Source: an uncultured Candidatus Saccharibacteria bacterium (lineage in GTDB: Bacteria; Patescibacteriota; Saccharimonadia; Saccharimonadales; Saccharimonadaceae). From it: a DNA stretch of 64,000 nt. The position numbers and the translations under genes are program-made. The notes beneath the pieces are model-generated. The model made no database searches and had not been told where the DNA came from. It saw only the letters and a program-made list of their open reading frames with translations. Shown here one piece after another: positions 42,916 through 52,520 of this stretch. Every line of letters starts with the position of its first letter. The stretch's first letter is position 1. The stretch covers positions 102,788-166,787 of the forward strand of contig CAMCBN010000002.1 in NCBI GenBank assembly GCA_945873065.1, given 5' to 3'.

Positions 42916-45453
42916 TTACTTGGCATCCAGTAGTTTTGTCGTGACCGCTGCCTGATCGCGCTCGATCAATTCTACTCGAGCGGTAATATCGGTGATACCC
43001 ATATCAATGACACGGGTAAGGGCGGGATCGTCTCGTAGAGGAGTGAAGAAGTCGCGGTATTCATCAAGTTGAGTGCGTGTAGCAAGGATATTGCCAGCAT
43101 AGCGAGGGAAGTAGTCGAAGCTTTTGTCACTACCATATTGTTGGATGATCCATTGCCAGCTATCCTGCAACCAACGCCATGTTGTATCGCGCGCAAAGCG
43201 ATTACGCAGCAGGTCGACGAACCAAAACAGCGTATCTTGACTGCGGATGATTTCTGTATCTGTCAGTAGTGAAATGATATGTTTGATACTATCTGGTCGA
43301 CGTGTACTAGTGACAGCGGCTGTAATGTCTTGACGCAAGTCAGGGCTAGCTGTGGAGCGATAGAGTTCTAGCAATGTGTCAATATCTTTCTGAGGGTCGT
43401 CGCTGTAGCGAATGGCGGCACTAGCGATAATGCTACGTAGTTCGCTGTCTATTTCGGCAAAATTCTGTGTGGCGAAACGCTGTTTGGCCTCGTTTATAGC
43501 TGATTCATCTTCGCTGTAAATCATCTGTGCGATAACGGTAGAGCGGAGCTTGGTGTCATTTTCTGATTCACCCGCGATAGAATCCCAGCCTAGGCGTATG
43601 AAGTTGGCGCGGGCTATATTGCCAGCTAGATTGCGTAGAGCTCGCTCGGCCCGACTATCAGTCTCGACGAACAGCCGTAAATAAGCTAAAGTACGTGCTA
43701 CATTGTTCCAAACCTGCTCATTCGTCTCGTTGATGTAAGACCCTAGTAAGTCGACGAGACTAGCACTAGACACCATGCCACCGCGAGCGAGTAATAGCTG
43801 CTGACTCAGTAGTAGTGACCGATCAGCGACAGATAGGGTGCCATTGGCTATTTTGTTAGATAGACTTCGTAGGGTCGATGTGTCGTAATGTGTTATGAAA
43901 TGAGAAACATTATTGCAATTCAGTTGCAAGTTGGCCTGGGATGGGATGTCTTTTATGGTCTGCTCGGTTTTTTCTAGTATATCTGGTAGATTAGGGTCAG
44001 CGGCATGTAGTGGGATGCGCCATACCATCGCATCGTCATGGTGTGGGCCGACGAAAAATCGTCGTTGATGCAGTGTTACATCGGACTTATGGCGCTCGAT
44101 GTATACGACGGGGTATCCAGGGGTATTTATCCACTCGTTCATCAAACCAGCAACATCGAGACCGCTTGCTTGACCGAGAGCTTGCCATAAGTCATTTCCC
44201 TCAGCGTTAGTGTATGCATATTTAGTGAAATAATCCTTGAGTCCTCGCCGAAAGGCCGCTGTGCCGATCCAACGTAGCATCATATAAAGTAATCGACCAC
44301 CCTTGGCGTATACGATAGCACCATCAAACAAGGTGCTGATTTCATCAGGGTGGTATACATCAGTCTGGACTGGTTGAACGCCATCTATAGCATCACGGCC
44401 AAAAGCTAGGGCGCCCTCGTTGTTGCAAAATTGATCCCACATATTCCATTCTGGATGGATAGCGTCGACAGCAAGATACTCCATCATGTTGGCAAAGCTC
44501 TCGTTAAGCCAGAGGTTATTCCACCATCTCATAGTGACTAGGTTGCCAAACCATTGGTGGCTTAATTCGTGGCTGATCACTGTGGCGATGTATTGTCGGT
44601 CGCCGATAGTAGCAGTGTTTGGGTCGGCTAATAGCGCTGATTCGCGGTAGGTGACGAGACCCCAGTTTTCCATAGCGCCGCTACTGAAATCTGGTACGGC
44701 GACATGATCGGACTTCGGTAGTGGATACGGAGTGTCGAAATAATCATTGAAGAATTCGATAGATTTGACGGCGTGATCGAGCGCGAAGTCGAGGCTGGCG
44801 GGTGATTGGGCTGGTGTCGCCCATACAGATACTTTGGTGCCGTTATTGGTAAAGGCAGTCTTGTGCTGCAGCTCGCCGATGACCAGAGCAAGCAAATACG
44901 TGCTCATACGCGGTGTTCGCTCGAATGTTACAGTTTGCTTATTACTATCGGTTCGTTGACTTTTTACTGGCATATTGCCTAGTATGGTGACACCAGTTTC
45001 GGTCGTAACAGTCACGTCGAAGGTCGCTTTAGCCTCTGGCTCATCTATGCAGGGGAACATTTCACGAGCATGATGGCTTTCGAATTGAGTCATCAAAAGC
45101 TCCTTTTTTTCGCCATCGTGCTGGTAGTGGCATGGATAGAGGCCGTGGAGACTATTCGTAATCTTACCGTAGTATTCGATAGTGATAGTGTGATAATTTG
45201 TAGTTACTTCTGTAGGGAGGGCGATAGATAACTCGTCGTTGGCACCATTCGTGTATCTAGCTGGCTTATTGTCGACGTATACATGCTCAATGGTGAGGTC
45301 TTTAGTGTGGAGATGAATATGTTGGTGTTGGTCTTGTACTTGCCCGATGATAACGACTCGTCCGCTGAAGTGTCGCTGTGTTCGATCAATATCGAGAGAT
45401 AATTGATAGTGGTCGGGTGAAAAAGAATGTATAAGGCGTGGAATCTGTTGCAT
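42916..45453 (-). CDS. pepN: M1-family aminopeptidase N
   Basis: The 845-residue zinc aminopeptidase has the substrate motif GAMENWG (about 265), the zinc site HELSHQWFGNLV with the third ligand in NESFANMMEY, and a long helical ERAP1-like C-terminal domain. There is no signal peptide, so it should be cytoplasmic and trim peptides after uptake or proteolysis. TATACT ends 6 nt before the ATG with no Shine-Dalgarno. It ends 9 nt from the convergent rnhB-yraN stop. Confidence 0.95.
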   Translation of the reverse strand: MQQIPRLIHSFSPDHYQLSLDIDRTQRHFSGRVVIIGQVQDQHQHIHLHTKDLTIEHVYVDNKPARYTNGANDELSIALPTEVTTNYHTITIEYYGKITNSLHGLYPCHYQHDGEKKELLMTQFESHHAREMFPCIDEPEAKATFDVTVTTETGVTILGNMPVKSQRTDSNKQTVTFERTPRMSTYLLALVIGELQHKTAFTNNGTKVSVWATPAQSPASLDFALDHAVKSIEFFNDYFDTPYPLPKSDHVAVPDFSSGAMENWGLVTYRESALLADPNTATIGDRQYIATVISHELSHQWFGNLVTMRWWNNLWLNESFANMMEYLAVDAIHPEWNMWDQFCNNEGALAFGRDAIDGVQPVQTDVYHPDEISTLFDGAIVYAKGGRLLYMMLRWIGTAAFRRGLKDYFTKYAYTNAEGNDLWQALGQASGLDVAGLMNEWINTPGYPVVYIERHKSDVTLHQRRFFVGPHHDDAMVWRIPLHAADPNLPDILEKTEQTIKDIPSQANLQLNCNNVSHFITHYDTSTLRSLSNKIANGTLSVADRSLLLSQQLLLARGGMVSSASLVDLLGSYINETNEQVWNNVARTLAYLRLFVETDSRAERALRNLAGNIARANFIRLGWDSIAGESENDTKLRSTVIAQMIYSEDESAINEAKQRFATQNFAEIDSELRSIIASAAIRYSDDPQKDIDTLLELYRSTASPDLRQDITAAVTSTRRPDSIKHIISLLTDTEIIRSQDTLFWFVDLLRNRFARDTTWRWLQDSWQWIIQQYGSDKSFDYFPRYAGNILATRTQLDEYRDFFTPLRDDPALTRVIDMGITDITARVELIERDQAAVTTKLLDAK

Positions 45454-45552
45454 ACTACCAGTATACGTGACGCAGATTAAATTCTAAAGGTCGAGAATCC
45501 CCGAGAGGGTGTAGCTTGAGTGTAAAGTATATGATGCGATATACTAAGAAGT

Positions 45553-46209
45553 ATGCAATACCGTCGCCGGCGGATAATAGCAGTGATAGCGCTGGTAGTA
45601 GTTGCTTTGATCGCAGCTATTATCCATGATGTGTATTTCTCGCCGAAGTCACCAGTGTCGTATGATGGATCATCGGCTTTAGCTAAGTTAGCTCAATTAC
45701 CGGTCAAAGGCCGTGCACCAAAAACAGGGTATAAACGATCGCAGTTTGGCGATGGTTGGAGTACCAAGCAGGGTTGTGATACGCGTAATATTATTTTAGC
45801 GCGTGATTTATCACAGTCAACTATTGACGAGACCTGCAAGGTGGTACGGGGTCAGCTCAACGACCCATACACAGGGAAAGTGATACAGTTTACACGAGGC
45901 AGTAATACTAGCTCTATGATACAGATTGATCACGTGGTAGCACTGAGTGATGCTTGGCAAAAAGGCGCCCAGCAGCTGTCGTTGGAGGAGCGTATACAGT
46001 TAGCTAATGATCCATTAGAGCTGTTGGCGGTCGATGGTGCGGCCAATCAGGCAAAGGGTGATGGTGATGCGGCTACTTGGTTGCCAGCCAATCAATCGTT
46101 TCGCTGCCAGTATGTTTCTCGCCAGATTTCCGTTAAGCACAAATACCGTTTGTGGGTGACAGGTGCAGAAAAAGCAGCGATGGAGAAAGTACTACGAAAT
46201 TGTCTTTGA
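45553..46209 (+). CDS. membrane-anchored HNH endonuclease (DUF1524-like)
   Basis: The 218-residue protein has a basic start and one membrane helix (about 7-26), placing the rest outside. The domain contains GCDTRNIILARD, QIDHVVALSDAWQKGA and NDPLELLAVDGAANQAKGD, the His, Asn and Asp-rich signature of secreted HNH nucleases in the DUF1524/GmrSD C-terminal group. It would cut DNA at the cell surface, for nutrient nucleotides or uptake. TATACT ends 7 nt before the ATG, predicting a leaderless mRNA. Confidence 0.88.
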   Translation: MQYRRRRIIAVIALVVVALIAAIIHDVYFSPKSPVSYDGSSALAKLAQLPVKGRAPKTGYKRSQFGDGWSTKQGCDTRNIILARDLSQSTIDETCKVVRGQLNDPYTGKVIQFTRGSNTSSMIQIDHVVALSDAWQKGAQQLSLEERIQLANDPLELLAVDGAANQAKGDGDAATWLPANQSFRCQYVSRQISVKHKYRLWVTGAEKAAMEKVLRNCL

Positions 46210-46274
46210 ATTTTTCGTAGCGACTTAACAAGTTTCTAAACGATGAACCAAAACAGTGTCATTACATACGCTAT

Positions 46275-46303
46275 TTGACAGCCTCAGTCCTATTTGCTAG
46301 ACT
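46275..46303 (+). promoter_or_regulatory. nusA promoter
   Basis: TTGACA (46275-46280) and TAGACT (46298-46303, preceded by TGC) are spaced by 17 nt. The predicted start near 46310 leaves a 142-nt leader. The leader holds a CCGGCCGG palindrome and a tiny frame (MVYEK, 46353-46370) with its own AGGAG. Confidence 0.75.
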
Positions 46304-46451
46304 AAAGTAGATCCGGCCGGCAGGTCGGAGTTTTACATATCAGGAGCTGATAATGGTCTACGAAAAATAAATAATTTAAGATGGTAGCTGGTAGTTATTG
46401 TATTCTAGACAAATCGAGTTATTAATTAAATAAATAAAGGAAAGAGGGGTT

Positions 46452-47567
46452 ATGGAAGACCTTAATATCAAGCAGCTTACATTAGCGTTACGGACTATCG
46501 CTGAAGAAAAAAACTTACCAGAAGATGTGGTACTAGATGTAATCGAGCAAGCGATAGCCGCGGCCTGGCGTCGTGATAACGGTGAGCGTGATCAGCAGGT
46601 GCGGGCTGAGCTTAATCTAAACGATGGCACCGCCCAAGTATTTGTCATTCGCGACATTGTCGAGGAAGTGTCGTTCCCATCTACAGAGATTAGCCTTGAG
46701 GAAGCTCGGTCTATCCGGGCAGATGCTCAAATTGGTCAAACGATTGAGGAGCGTCACTCTGTGACGAGTTTTGGTCGAGTGGCGGCGCAGACTGCTAAGC
46801 AGGTAGTGCTTCAACGGTTGCGTGAGGCGGAGCGTGAAGTAGTGCTAGCTGAGTTTGAGGACAAAATTGGCACAGTCGTCACTGGTGTAGTGCAGCGAGT
46901 CGAGCCTCGTGTAGTGCGCGTCGAACTGGGTAAGGCTACGGGTATTTTGCCGCAAAGCGAACAAATCATGGGTGAGCGCTATATACCAGGTAGTCGTATA
47001 AAAGTATTTATCAAGGATATAGAGCGCGATAATCGTGGTCCACAGCTTATTTTAAGTCGCGGTAATGAAGCTTTCATTGAGTACTTATTCCGCCAGGAAG
47101 TGCCTGAGTTAGAAACAGGAGCGGTAGAGATCAAAGGCATTGCGCGTGAGGCTGGTCGTCGCACGAAAATCACTGTACAAAGTACGGTGCCAGGTATTGA
47201 TCCGGTCGGCACTCTTGTCGGAGGTCATGGTACACGTGTGAATGCGGTCACAAACGAGATCGGTGATCAAGAAAAAATCGACATCATCATGTATGATGAA
47301 AACACCGATACGTATATACGTAACGCCTTGAATCCGGCTGAAGTCGTGCGAGTCGAGATTGATCGTAGTGCGAAACGAGCGAAAATATATGTGACAGAAG
47401 ATCAACAGTCGATCGCTATCGGTCGGGGTGGGCAAAATGTTCGATTGGCAAGTCGATTGACGGGTTATGAACTAGATATTGAGCCAATCATCAATCAACC
47501 CACTGAGCGAAAACCGCGTAAGAATATCGAGGCAGATCTGTTTAGCGCTATTGAAAGCCAAGAGTAG
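46452..47567 (+). CDS. nusA: transcription termination/antitermination factor NusA
   Basis: The 371-residue protein has the RNAP-binding N-terminal domain (about 1-130, ALRTIAEEKNLPEDVVLDVIE), an S1 domain (about 135-200, GTVVTGVVQRVEPRVVRVEL) and two KH domains (GIAREAGRRTKITVQS, then AIGRGGQNVRLASRLTGYEL). The C-terminal acidic repeats of E. coli NusA are absent, as in many bacteria. It is not followed by infB, unlike the common rimP-nusA-infB order. Ribosome binding is by AAAGAGGGG. Confidence 0.95.
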   Translation: MEDLNIKQLTLALRTIAEEKNLPEDVVLDVIEQAIAAAWRRDNGERDQQVRAELNLNDGTAQVFVIRDIVEEVSFPSTEISLEEARSIRADAQIGQTIEERHSVTSFGRVAAQTAKQVVLQRLREAEREVVLAEFEDKIGTVVTGVVQRVEPRVVRVELGKATGILPQSEQIMGERYIPGSRIKVFIKDIERDNRGPQLILSRGNEAFIEYLFRQEVPELETGAVEIKGIAREAGRRTKITVQSTVPGIDPVGTLVGGHGTRVNAVTNEIGDQEKIDIIMYDENTDTYIRNALNPAEVVRVEIDRSAKRAKIYVTEDQQSIAIGRGGQNVRLASRLTGYELDIEPIINQPTERKPRKNIEADLFSAIESQE

Positions 47568-47599
47568 TATTGGTGTATCGGGCATAGTTTGAGTTAAAA

Positions 47600-47641
47600 T
47601 TAGCACTCGACCTTGACGAGTGCTAATTTGCTGCGTATACT
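47600..47641 (+). promoter_or_regulatory. CIRCE operator overlapping the clpC promoter
   Basis: TTAGCACTC-N9-GAGTGCTAA (47600-47626) is an exact match to the CIRCE consensus bound by the heat-shock repressor HrcA. TTGACG (47613-47618) and TATACT (47636-47641) with a 17-nt spacer form the promoter, so the operator covers the -35 box. Start is predicted near 47648. hrcA itself is not in the window. Confidence 0.95.
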
Positions 47642-47677
47642 GAGATAAGTGGCTAGCGTCACAGATTGGAGTAGGAT

Positions 47678-50173
47678 ATGGATGACGATTTTGCAGACTT
47701 TATTAATCACCTCAGCGACGATGCTCGGTTGAGTGTTCAGTATGCCGATGCGATTGCACGAGGATACGGTAATCCATATATCGGTACAGAACATCTGTTA
47801 TTGGGCATATTAAGTCAACACACTAGTGTCGGAACGCGTGTTTTGGAAGAGGCTGGCGTGACGTTGCGTTTGGTGGAGCAATCGCTTAATTTGCAGCCTA
47901 TTCGTGGTATTACTGTGAGGACAGGTGGTGCTACAGGTCTGTCTGAGACGGCGGTACTAGCGTTACGGATGAGCTGGGAATTTGCCAAAGAATATAATTA
48001 CGACGAGGTCGGTACTGAGCATATTTTATACAGTTTGTTGAAGCAAAATAATGCTCGAGCAACAGTCGTATTACGAAAGATGGGTGCCGATACAGAGGCG
48101 ATCGCTACCGAGCTAGAAGCGCGATTCGATGAAGGCCGTGGTAATCAGGTGGGCGATACAAGTACGATGAAAATGAATGTGGGCCGTCAGCGATCGACAA
48201 ATGGTGGCATTATCGAAAAGTATGGTACTGACCTGACAGCGAGAGCGTCAAATGGTGAGCTCGATGCTGTAGTAGGACGGACACGTGAGACAGAGCGTTT
48301 AGTGACGATCTTGAGTCGTCGGACGAAAAATAACCCAGTATTGATAGGTGAGCCAGGTGTAGGCAAAACTGCGGTGGTCGAGGGGTTGGCACAGCGTATA
48401 GCTCGTGAGGATGTCCCCGATGTATTACTTGATAAACGCTTAGTGATGATTGATTTACCGGCGATGATAGCTGGTACAAAATATCGTGGTGAGTTTGAAG
48501 ATCGTTTGACGAAGCTTGTAAGAGAGGTAAAAAAACAGGGTAATGTTATTATCTTTATTGATGAACTGCATCTGTTAGTGGGTGCGGGCACGGCGGAAGG
48601 TGCCTCTATGGATGCAGCGAATATCTTGAAGCCGGCACTAGCCCGGGGTGAGCTGCGATTGATCGGGGCTACCACTATTGATGAATACCGTAGGCACATC
48701 GAAAAAGATAGCGCGTTAGAACGTCGTTTACAGACAGTATTGGTGAAACAGCCGACTACGAAAGAATCGATAGCTATCCTCAAGGGTTTACGAGGTTATT
48801 ACGAAAAACATCATGCAGTTAAGATTAGTGATGAAGTCATTGAGGCTACAGTTTATATGGCTGAGCGGTATATCGCTGATCGTTTCATGCCGGATAAGGC
48901 GATAGATGTGCTCGATGAGGCAGCAGCGTTGGTGCGAGTGAAAAAAGGTCATAAGCCGAGTAAACAACGGGAATATGCTCGTGAGCTAAAGACTCTCAAC
49001 GGCAAAATGGAAGACGCAGTCGCAGCGGAAGACTACGAGCGAGCCGCACTATACAAGCAGCGCATTAGTCAGCTGACAGAAAAACTAGACGAGGAGGCTC
49101 AGCGCGAACAAGCACACAAGACGCCAACGGTGCTAAAGGAGAGCGACATTGCCCGTGCGATCGCTGTTATGACTAGCATCCCCGTTGAGAAAGTCCAGAC
49201 AAGTGAAGCAAAGTTGTTAACGAAGCTCGAAAAACACCTAGGCAAGTACATCATAGGTCAGGAAGAGGCTGTGCATACAGTCGCAAAGGCGATCCGCCGT
49301 AGCCGTAGCGGGGTGGCTAGCTATAAACGTCCGATCGGTAGTTTTATATTCATGGGTCCGACCGGTGTTGGTAAGACAGAATTAGCGCGTGTGTTAGCGC
49401 GTGAAGTATTTGGCTCTACTGACGCATTGATCAAGATCGATATGAGTGAATTCGGCGAAAAGCATACGACTAGCCGTCTTGTTGGTGCGCCAGCTGGCTA
49501 TGTTGGCTATGAAGATGGCGGTAAGTTAACCGATAAAGTTCGTCGCCAACCGTATAGTGTAGTTTTGTTTGATGAGATTGAAAAAGCACATCCAGACGTG
49601 TTTCAGATGCTATTGCAGTTACTAGAGGATGGGACGCTGACAGACTCAAAGGGTCGAGCAGTAAGCTTTCGTAATACTATAGTTATTCTTACGAGCAATC
49701 TTGGCGCTGATAAGATGCAAAAAAGCACATCACTTGGTTTTCATTCTCACGTTGGCGATGTAGCAGATGATAACGTAGCGCGACAACAGCGCAATGAGGC
49801 TTATACTCGCGAGGCACTCGAAAGATTTATGCGGCCAGAGCTTATCAACCGATTTGATGGTATCATTACCTTCCGACCATTGACGCGACGTGAAATAGGT
49901 AAGATATTTGACCTGCAAATCGCCAAGCTCAACCGTCGACTCGCTCGCCAAGGGCTTGGTGTGGTCGTGACAAGTGCGGCGAAGAAATGGCTGGTCCAAC
50001 GAGGATATAGTCAAACGTTTGGTGCTCGACCACTGCGCCGAACTATCGAGAATGAGCTCGAGCATAGTTTGGCAGAGGGTATTTTGCTTGGTCGCTATAA
50101 AAAAGGTATGGTACTTAAGGTTGGTTATACGAAGGGGGCGTTGACTATTGAGCCACACACCGAATCCGCGTAG
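47678..50173 (+). CDS. clpC: ClpC-type AAA+ unfoldase
   Basis: The 831-residue Hsp100 protein has a Clp N-domain with two repeats (about 1-145), AAA1 with Walker A GEPGVGKT (about 220), a middle region with a UVR motif (DAVAAEDYERAALYKQRI) and AAA2 with GPTGVGKTELAR (about 560). The short middle region and UVR motif fit ClpC rather than ClpB. It would feed substrates to ClpP and respond to heat through CIRCE. GGAGTAGG lies upstream of the start. The next frame begins inside its last codons. Confidence 0.93.
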   Translation: MDDDFADFINHLSDDARLSVQYADAIARGYGNPYIGTEHLLLGILSQHTSVGTRVLEEAGVTLRLVEQSLNLQPIRGITVRTGGATGLSETAVLALRMSWEFAKEYNYDEVGTEHILYSLLKQNNARATVVLRKMGADTEAIATELEARFDEGRGNQVGDTSTMKMNVGRQRSTNGGIIEKYGTDLTARASNGELDAVVGRTRETERLVTILSRRTKNNPVLIGEPGVGKTAVVEGLAQRIAREDVPDVLLDKRLVMIDLPAMIAGTKYRGEFEDRLTKLVREVKKQGNVIIFIDELHLLVGAGTAEGASMDAANILKPALARGELRLIGATTIDEYRRHIEKDSALERRLQTVLVKQPTTKESIAILKGLRGYYEKHHAVKISDEVIEATVYMAERYIADRFMPDKAIDVLDEAAALVRVKKGHKPSKQREYARELKTLNGKMEDAVAAEDYERAALYKQRISQLTEKLDEEAQREQAHKTPTVLKESDIARAIAVMTSIPVEKVQTSEAKLLTKLEKHLGKYIIGQEEAVHTVAKAIRRSRSGVASYKRPIGSFIFMGPTGVGKTELARVLAREVFGSTDALIKIDMSEFGEKHTTSRLVGAPAGYVGYEDGGKLTDKVRRQPYSVVLFDEIEKAHPDVFQMLLQLLEDGTLTDSKGRAVSFRNTIVILTSNLGADKMQKSTSLGFHSHVGDVADDNVARQQRNEAYTREALERFMRPELINRFDGIITFRPLTRREIGKIFDLQIAKLNRRLARQGLGVVVTSAAKKWLVQRGYSQTFGARPLRRTIENELEHSLAEGILLGRYKKGMVLKVGYTKGALTIEPHTESA

Positions 50174-51146
50174 TCGACTGTTGTCGTCGTTGATAAGCTT
50201 GGTAATCATTGCTTGTGTAGCTTGGGGCGGTTTGACGTATGGTTCGGACATATATGATGCTGTGGTGGCAAGCCAGTATCAGCCCAGTAGTGCTATGCAG
50301 GAGGTGATTGATCAGCTGGAGTTGACCGACAAGGGTAAACGTTTACTTTATGCTAGTCAGCCTAGTCTACAGGACAAGGCAGAGTTTAATACTAGTTGTC
50401 AGTCGACCGAACGCACAGCAGCTATCTTGGGTTGTTATCATGTACGTCGCATTTATGTGTACAACGTACAAAATCAAGAATTACGTGGCGCGAAGCCAGT
50501 AGCGACAGCGCATGAGTTGTTGCATGCTGCATATGAACGTTTAAGTGCAAGCGATCGTCAGCATGTCGATGAGTTAGTCGAGGCTGAATACCAGAAAATC
50601 AAGAATCAGCCAGTTATCGCTTCGATGGTGCAGTATTACGAGCAGGCCGAACCAGGTGAACGAGTAAACGAACTCCATTCTATTATCGGGTCGCAAGTAG
50701 GCAACATTGGTTCGAAACTAGAAGAATACTATAGTCAGTATTTTCGTAATCGAGCAGTAATTGTAGCATTAAGTGATACTTACCAAACGGTATTTGATAA
50801 AGTTGAACAAGAAGCAAAGTCGCTCCGTCAGTCGATCTCTAGCGAAGCTACGCAATTGAAGGCCGACCAAACCCAATATAAGGCTGACATCGAACAGCTC
50901 TTGGCTGATATTAAAACTTTTAATACTCGTGCACAGAATGGTGCATTTCAGAGCCAGATAGCCTTCCAGCGGGCGCGTAGCCAGCTAGTCAGTCGGCAAA
51001 AACAACTCGAGCAGCGTCGGTTGTCGCTAAATCAGCGAGCTGATACTTACAATGCTAATGTCACACGACTAAACCAATTGTCAATACGAGCGCAAGAGCT
51101 AAACCAAAGTATTAATGGCATCGAACAGCCGAAGGGGCAGTTGTGA
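50148..51146 (+). CDS. membrane-anchored protein with HExxH motif and coiled coils
   Basis: The 332-residue product starts at TTG 50148 inside the end of clpC, with AAGGGGG upstream. It has one membrane helix (about 11-30), a small domain with two Cys and VATAHELLHAAYERL (HExxH, about 121-125), and long coiled-coil helices (about 215-325, rich in Gln, Lys, Glu). The HELLH motif suggests a zinc metalloprotease on the outer face, but I cannot identify the family or a third ligand with certainty. It overlaps clpC and radA, so the three are probably one operon. Confidence 0.72.
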   Translation: MSHTPNPRSRLLSSLISLVIIACVAWGGLTYGSDIYDAVVASQYQPSSAMQEVIDQLELTDKGKRLLYASQPSLQDKAEFNTSCQSTERTAAILGCYHVRRIYVYNVQNQELRGAKPVATAHELLHAAYERLSASDRQHVDELVEAEYQKIKNQPVIASMVQYYEQAEPGERVNELHSIIGSQVGNIGSKLEEYYSQYFRNRAVIVALSDTYQTVFDKVEQEAKSLRQSISSEATQLKADQTQYKADIEQLLADIKTFNTRAQNGAFQSQIAFQRARSQLVSRQKQLEQRRLSLNQRADTYNANVTRLNQLSIRAQELNQSINGIEQPKGQL

Positions 51147-52501
51147 TGTCTCGTGCAAAAAACCAATTTGTCTGTCAGCAGTGTGGAGCGACCTACTCAA
51201 AGTGGTCAGGCCGTTGTGAGAACTGCGGCAAGTGGAATACTTTGATCGAGCAGGCGTTGTCTTCTAGTGGTTCATCGGCTGTAGAGCGTAGTGTCCTTGG
51301 CGGTACGAAACTACAGCCGCAGTCGTTAGGTAATATACAACAAGAAGATGTAGCACATCGTTTGTCAACTCATATTGATGACCTGGATGTGGTGCTTGGC
51401 GGCGGTATTTTACCTGGTGGCGTGATGCTATTAGCTGGCCAACCAGGTATCGGTAAAAGTACACTATTATTACAAGTAGCGCATGCCATTTCTGAAAGGC
51501 ATGAGGTATTGTATGTAAGTGGCGAAGAGTCGGCTAGTCAGGTGGCGCTACGGGCGCAGCGTTTGGGGGCGACTGAGCATGATAGGCTGTCGTTTGCTGC
51601 TAGCACTAGTGCTGACGATATTGCTGCTACGATCCGGAGTCGTCAGTATCGATTAGTGATCGTGGATTCTATTCAAACATTGAGTTTGGCTGAGGTGGCT
51701 AGTGCTCCGGGGACAGTCAGCCAGATTACCAATGCAGGTAATGCTATCATCAGGGCAGCGAAACAATCTGGTGCAGCAGTAATATTGGTCGGTCACGTCA
51801 CGAAAGAAGGTACGATTGCTGGACCGAAGGTACTTGAGCATTTGGTAGATGTAGTATTGCAGTTTGAAGGTGATCGTTATGGTGGATTCAAGGTGGTGCG
51901 CGCAGTCAAGAACAGATATGGTAGCACTAGTGAAGCGGCGATTTTCACTATGAGCCAGCATGGGTTGACCATTGTCGAAAACCCTTCCGCGGCACTTTTA
52001 GCTGAGCGACAAAATGCCGATGGCTCAGTAGTGTTGGCGACGCTTGAAGGGAATCGACCAATTTTGGTGGAGATCCAGGCACTTGTCAATTCGACACACT
52101 TCGGTTATCCTAAAAGAACGGCCAGTGGCTTTGATTTGAACCGTCTTAATCTTTTGATTGCCGTGCTTGAACGGCGCACCAAGCTGGAATTATCGGATAA
52201 AGATATCTATATTAATGTGGTCGGAGGGCTAAAATTAGCTGATAGGGCGGCAGATCTTGCTGTTATCATGGCGATTGCTAGTGCTGCAGCTGGGCGTAGG
52301 CTCGATGATGGGTTGGTCGTCTTCGGTGAAGTTGGTTTGGGTGGAGAGATTCGTAGCGCGCAAGCGGCTGATCGTCGGATAGCCGAAGCGCAAAAGCTTG
52401 GTTTTACGCAAGCGATTTCCCCGCCATCTGGGGTAGAGAATGATTTTATTCACGCTGTGCGGGATGTACGCCAAGCGCTGATTAACTATTTGAAAACATA
52501 A
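51146..52501 (+). CDS. radA: DNA repair protein RadA
   Basis: The 451-residue protein has an N-terminal C4 zinc finger (VCQQCGATYSKWSGRCENCG), a RecA-like ATPase with Walker A GQPGIGKSTL (about 100), the RadA-specific KNRYG motif (VRAVKNRYGSTSE) and a C-terminal Lon-like domain. It promotes branch migration in recombination. ATG 51146 overlaps the previous stop (TGATG). A PIN-TRAM gene follows 19 nt later. Confidence 0.95.
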   Translation: MSRAKNQFVCQQCGATYSKWSGRCENCGKWNTLIEQALSSSGSSAVERSVLGGTKLQPQSLGNIQQEDVAHRLSTHIDDLDVVLGGGILPGGVMLLAGQPGIGKSTLLLQVAHAISERHEVLYVSGEESASQVALRAQRLGATEHDRLSFAASTSADDIAATIRSRQYRLVIVDSIQTLSLAEVASAPGTVSQITNAGNAIIRAAKQSGAAVILVGHVTKEGTIAGPKVLEHLVDVVLQFEGDRYGGFKVVRAVKNRYGSTSEAAIFTMSQHGLTIVENPSAALLAERQNADGSVVLATLEGNRPILVEIQALVNSTHFGYPKRTASGFDLNRLNLLIAVLERRTKLELSDKDIYINVVGGLKLADRAADLAVIMAIASAAAGRRLDDGLVVFGEVGLGGEIRSAQAADRRIAEAQKLGFTQAISPPSGVENDFIHAVRDVRQALINYLKT

Positions 52502-52520
52502 CATAGAAAAGGAAGTAATC

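Noticed and set aside
48187..48783. 198-codon minus-strand frame inside clpC
   Set aside because: It mirrors the conserved AAA1 domain of clpC and has no start signal; a shadow frame.
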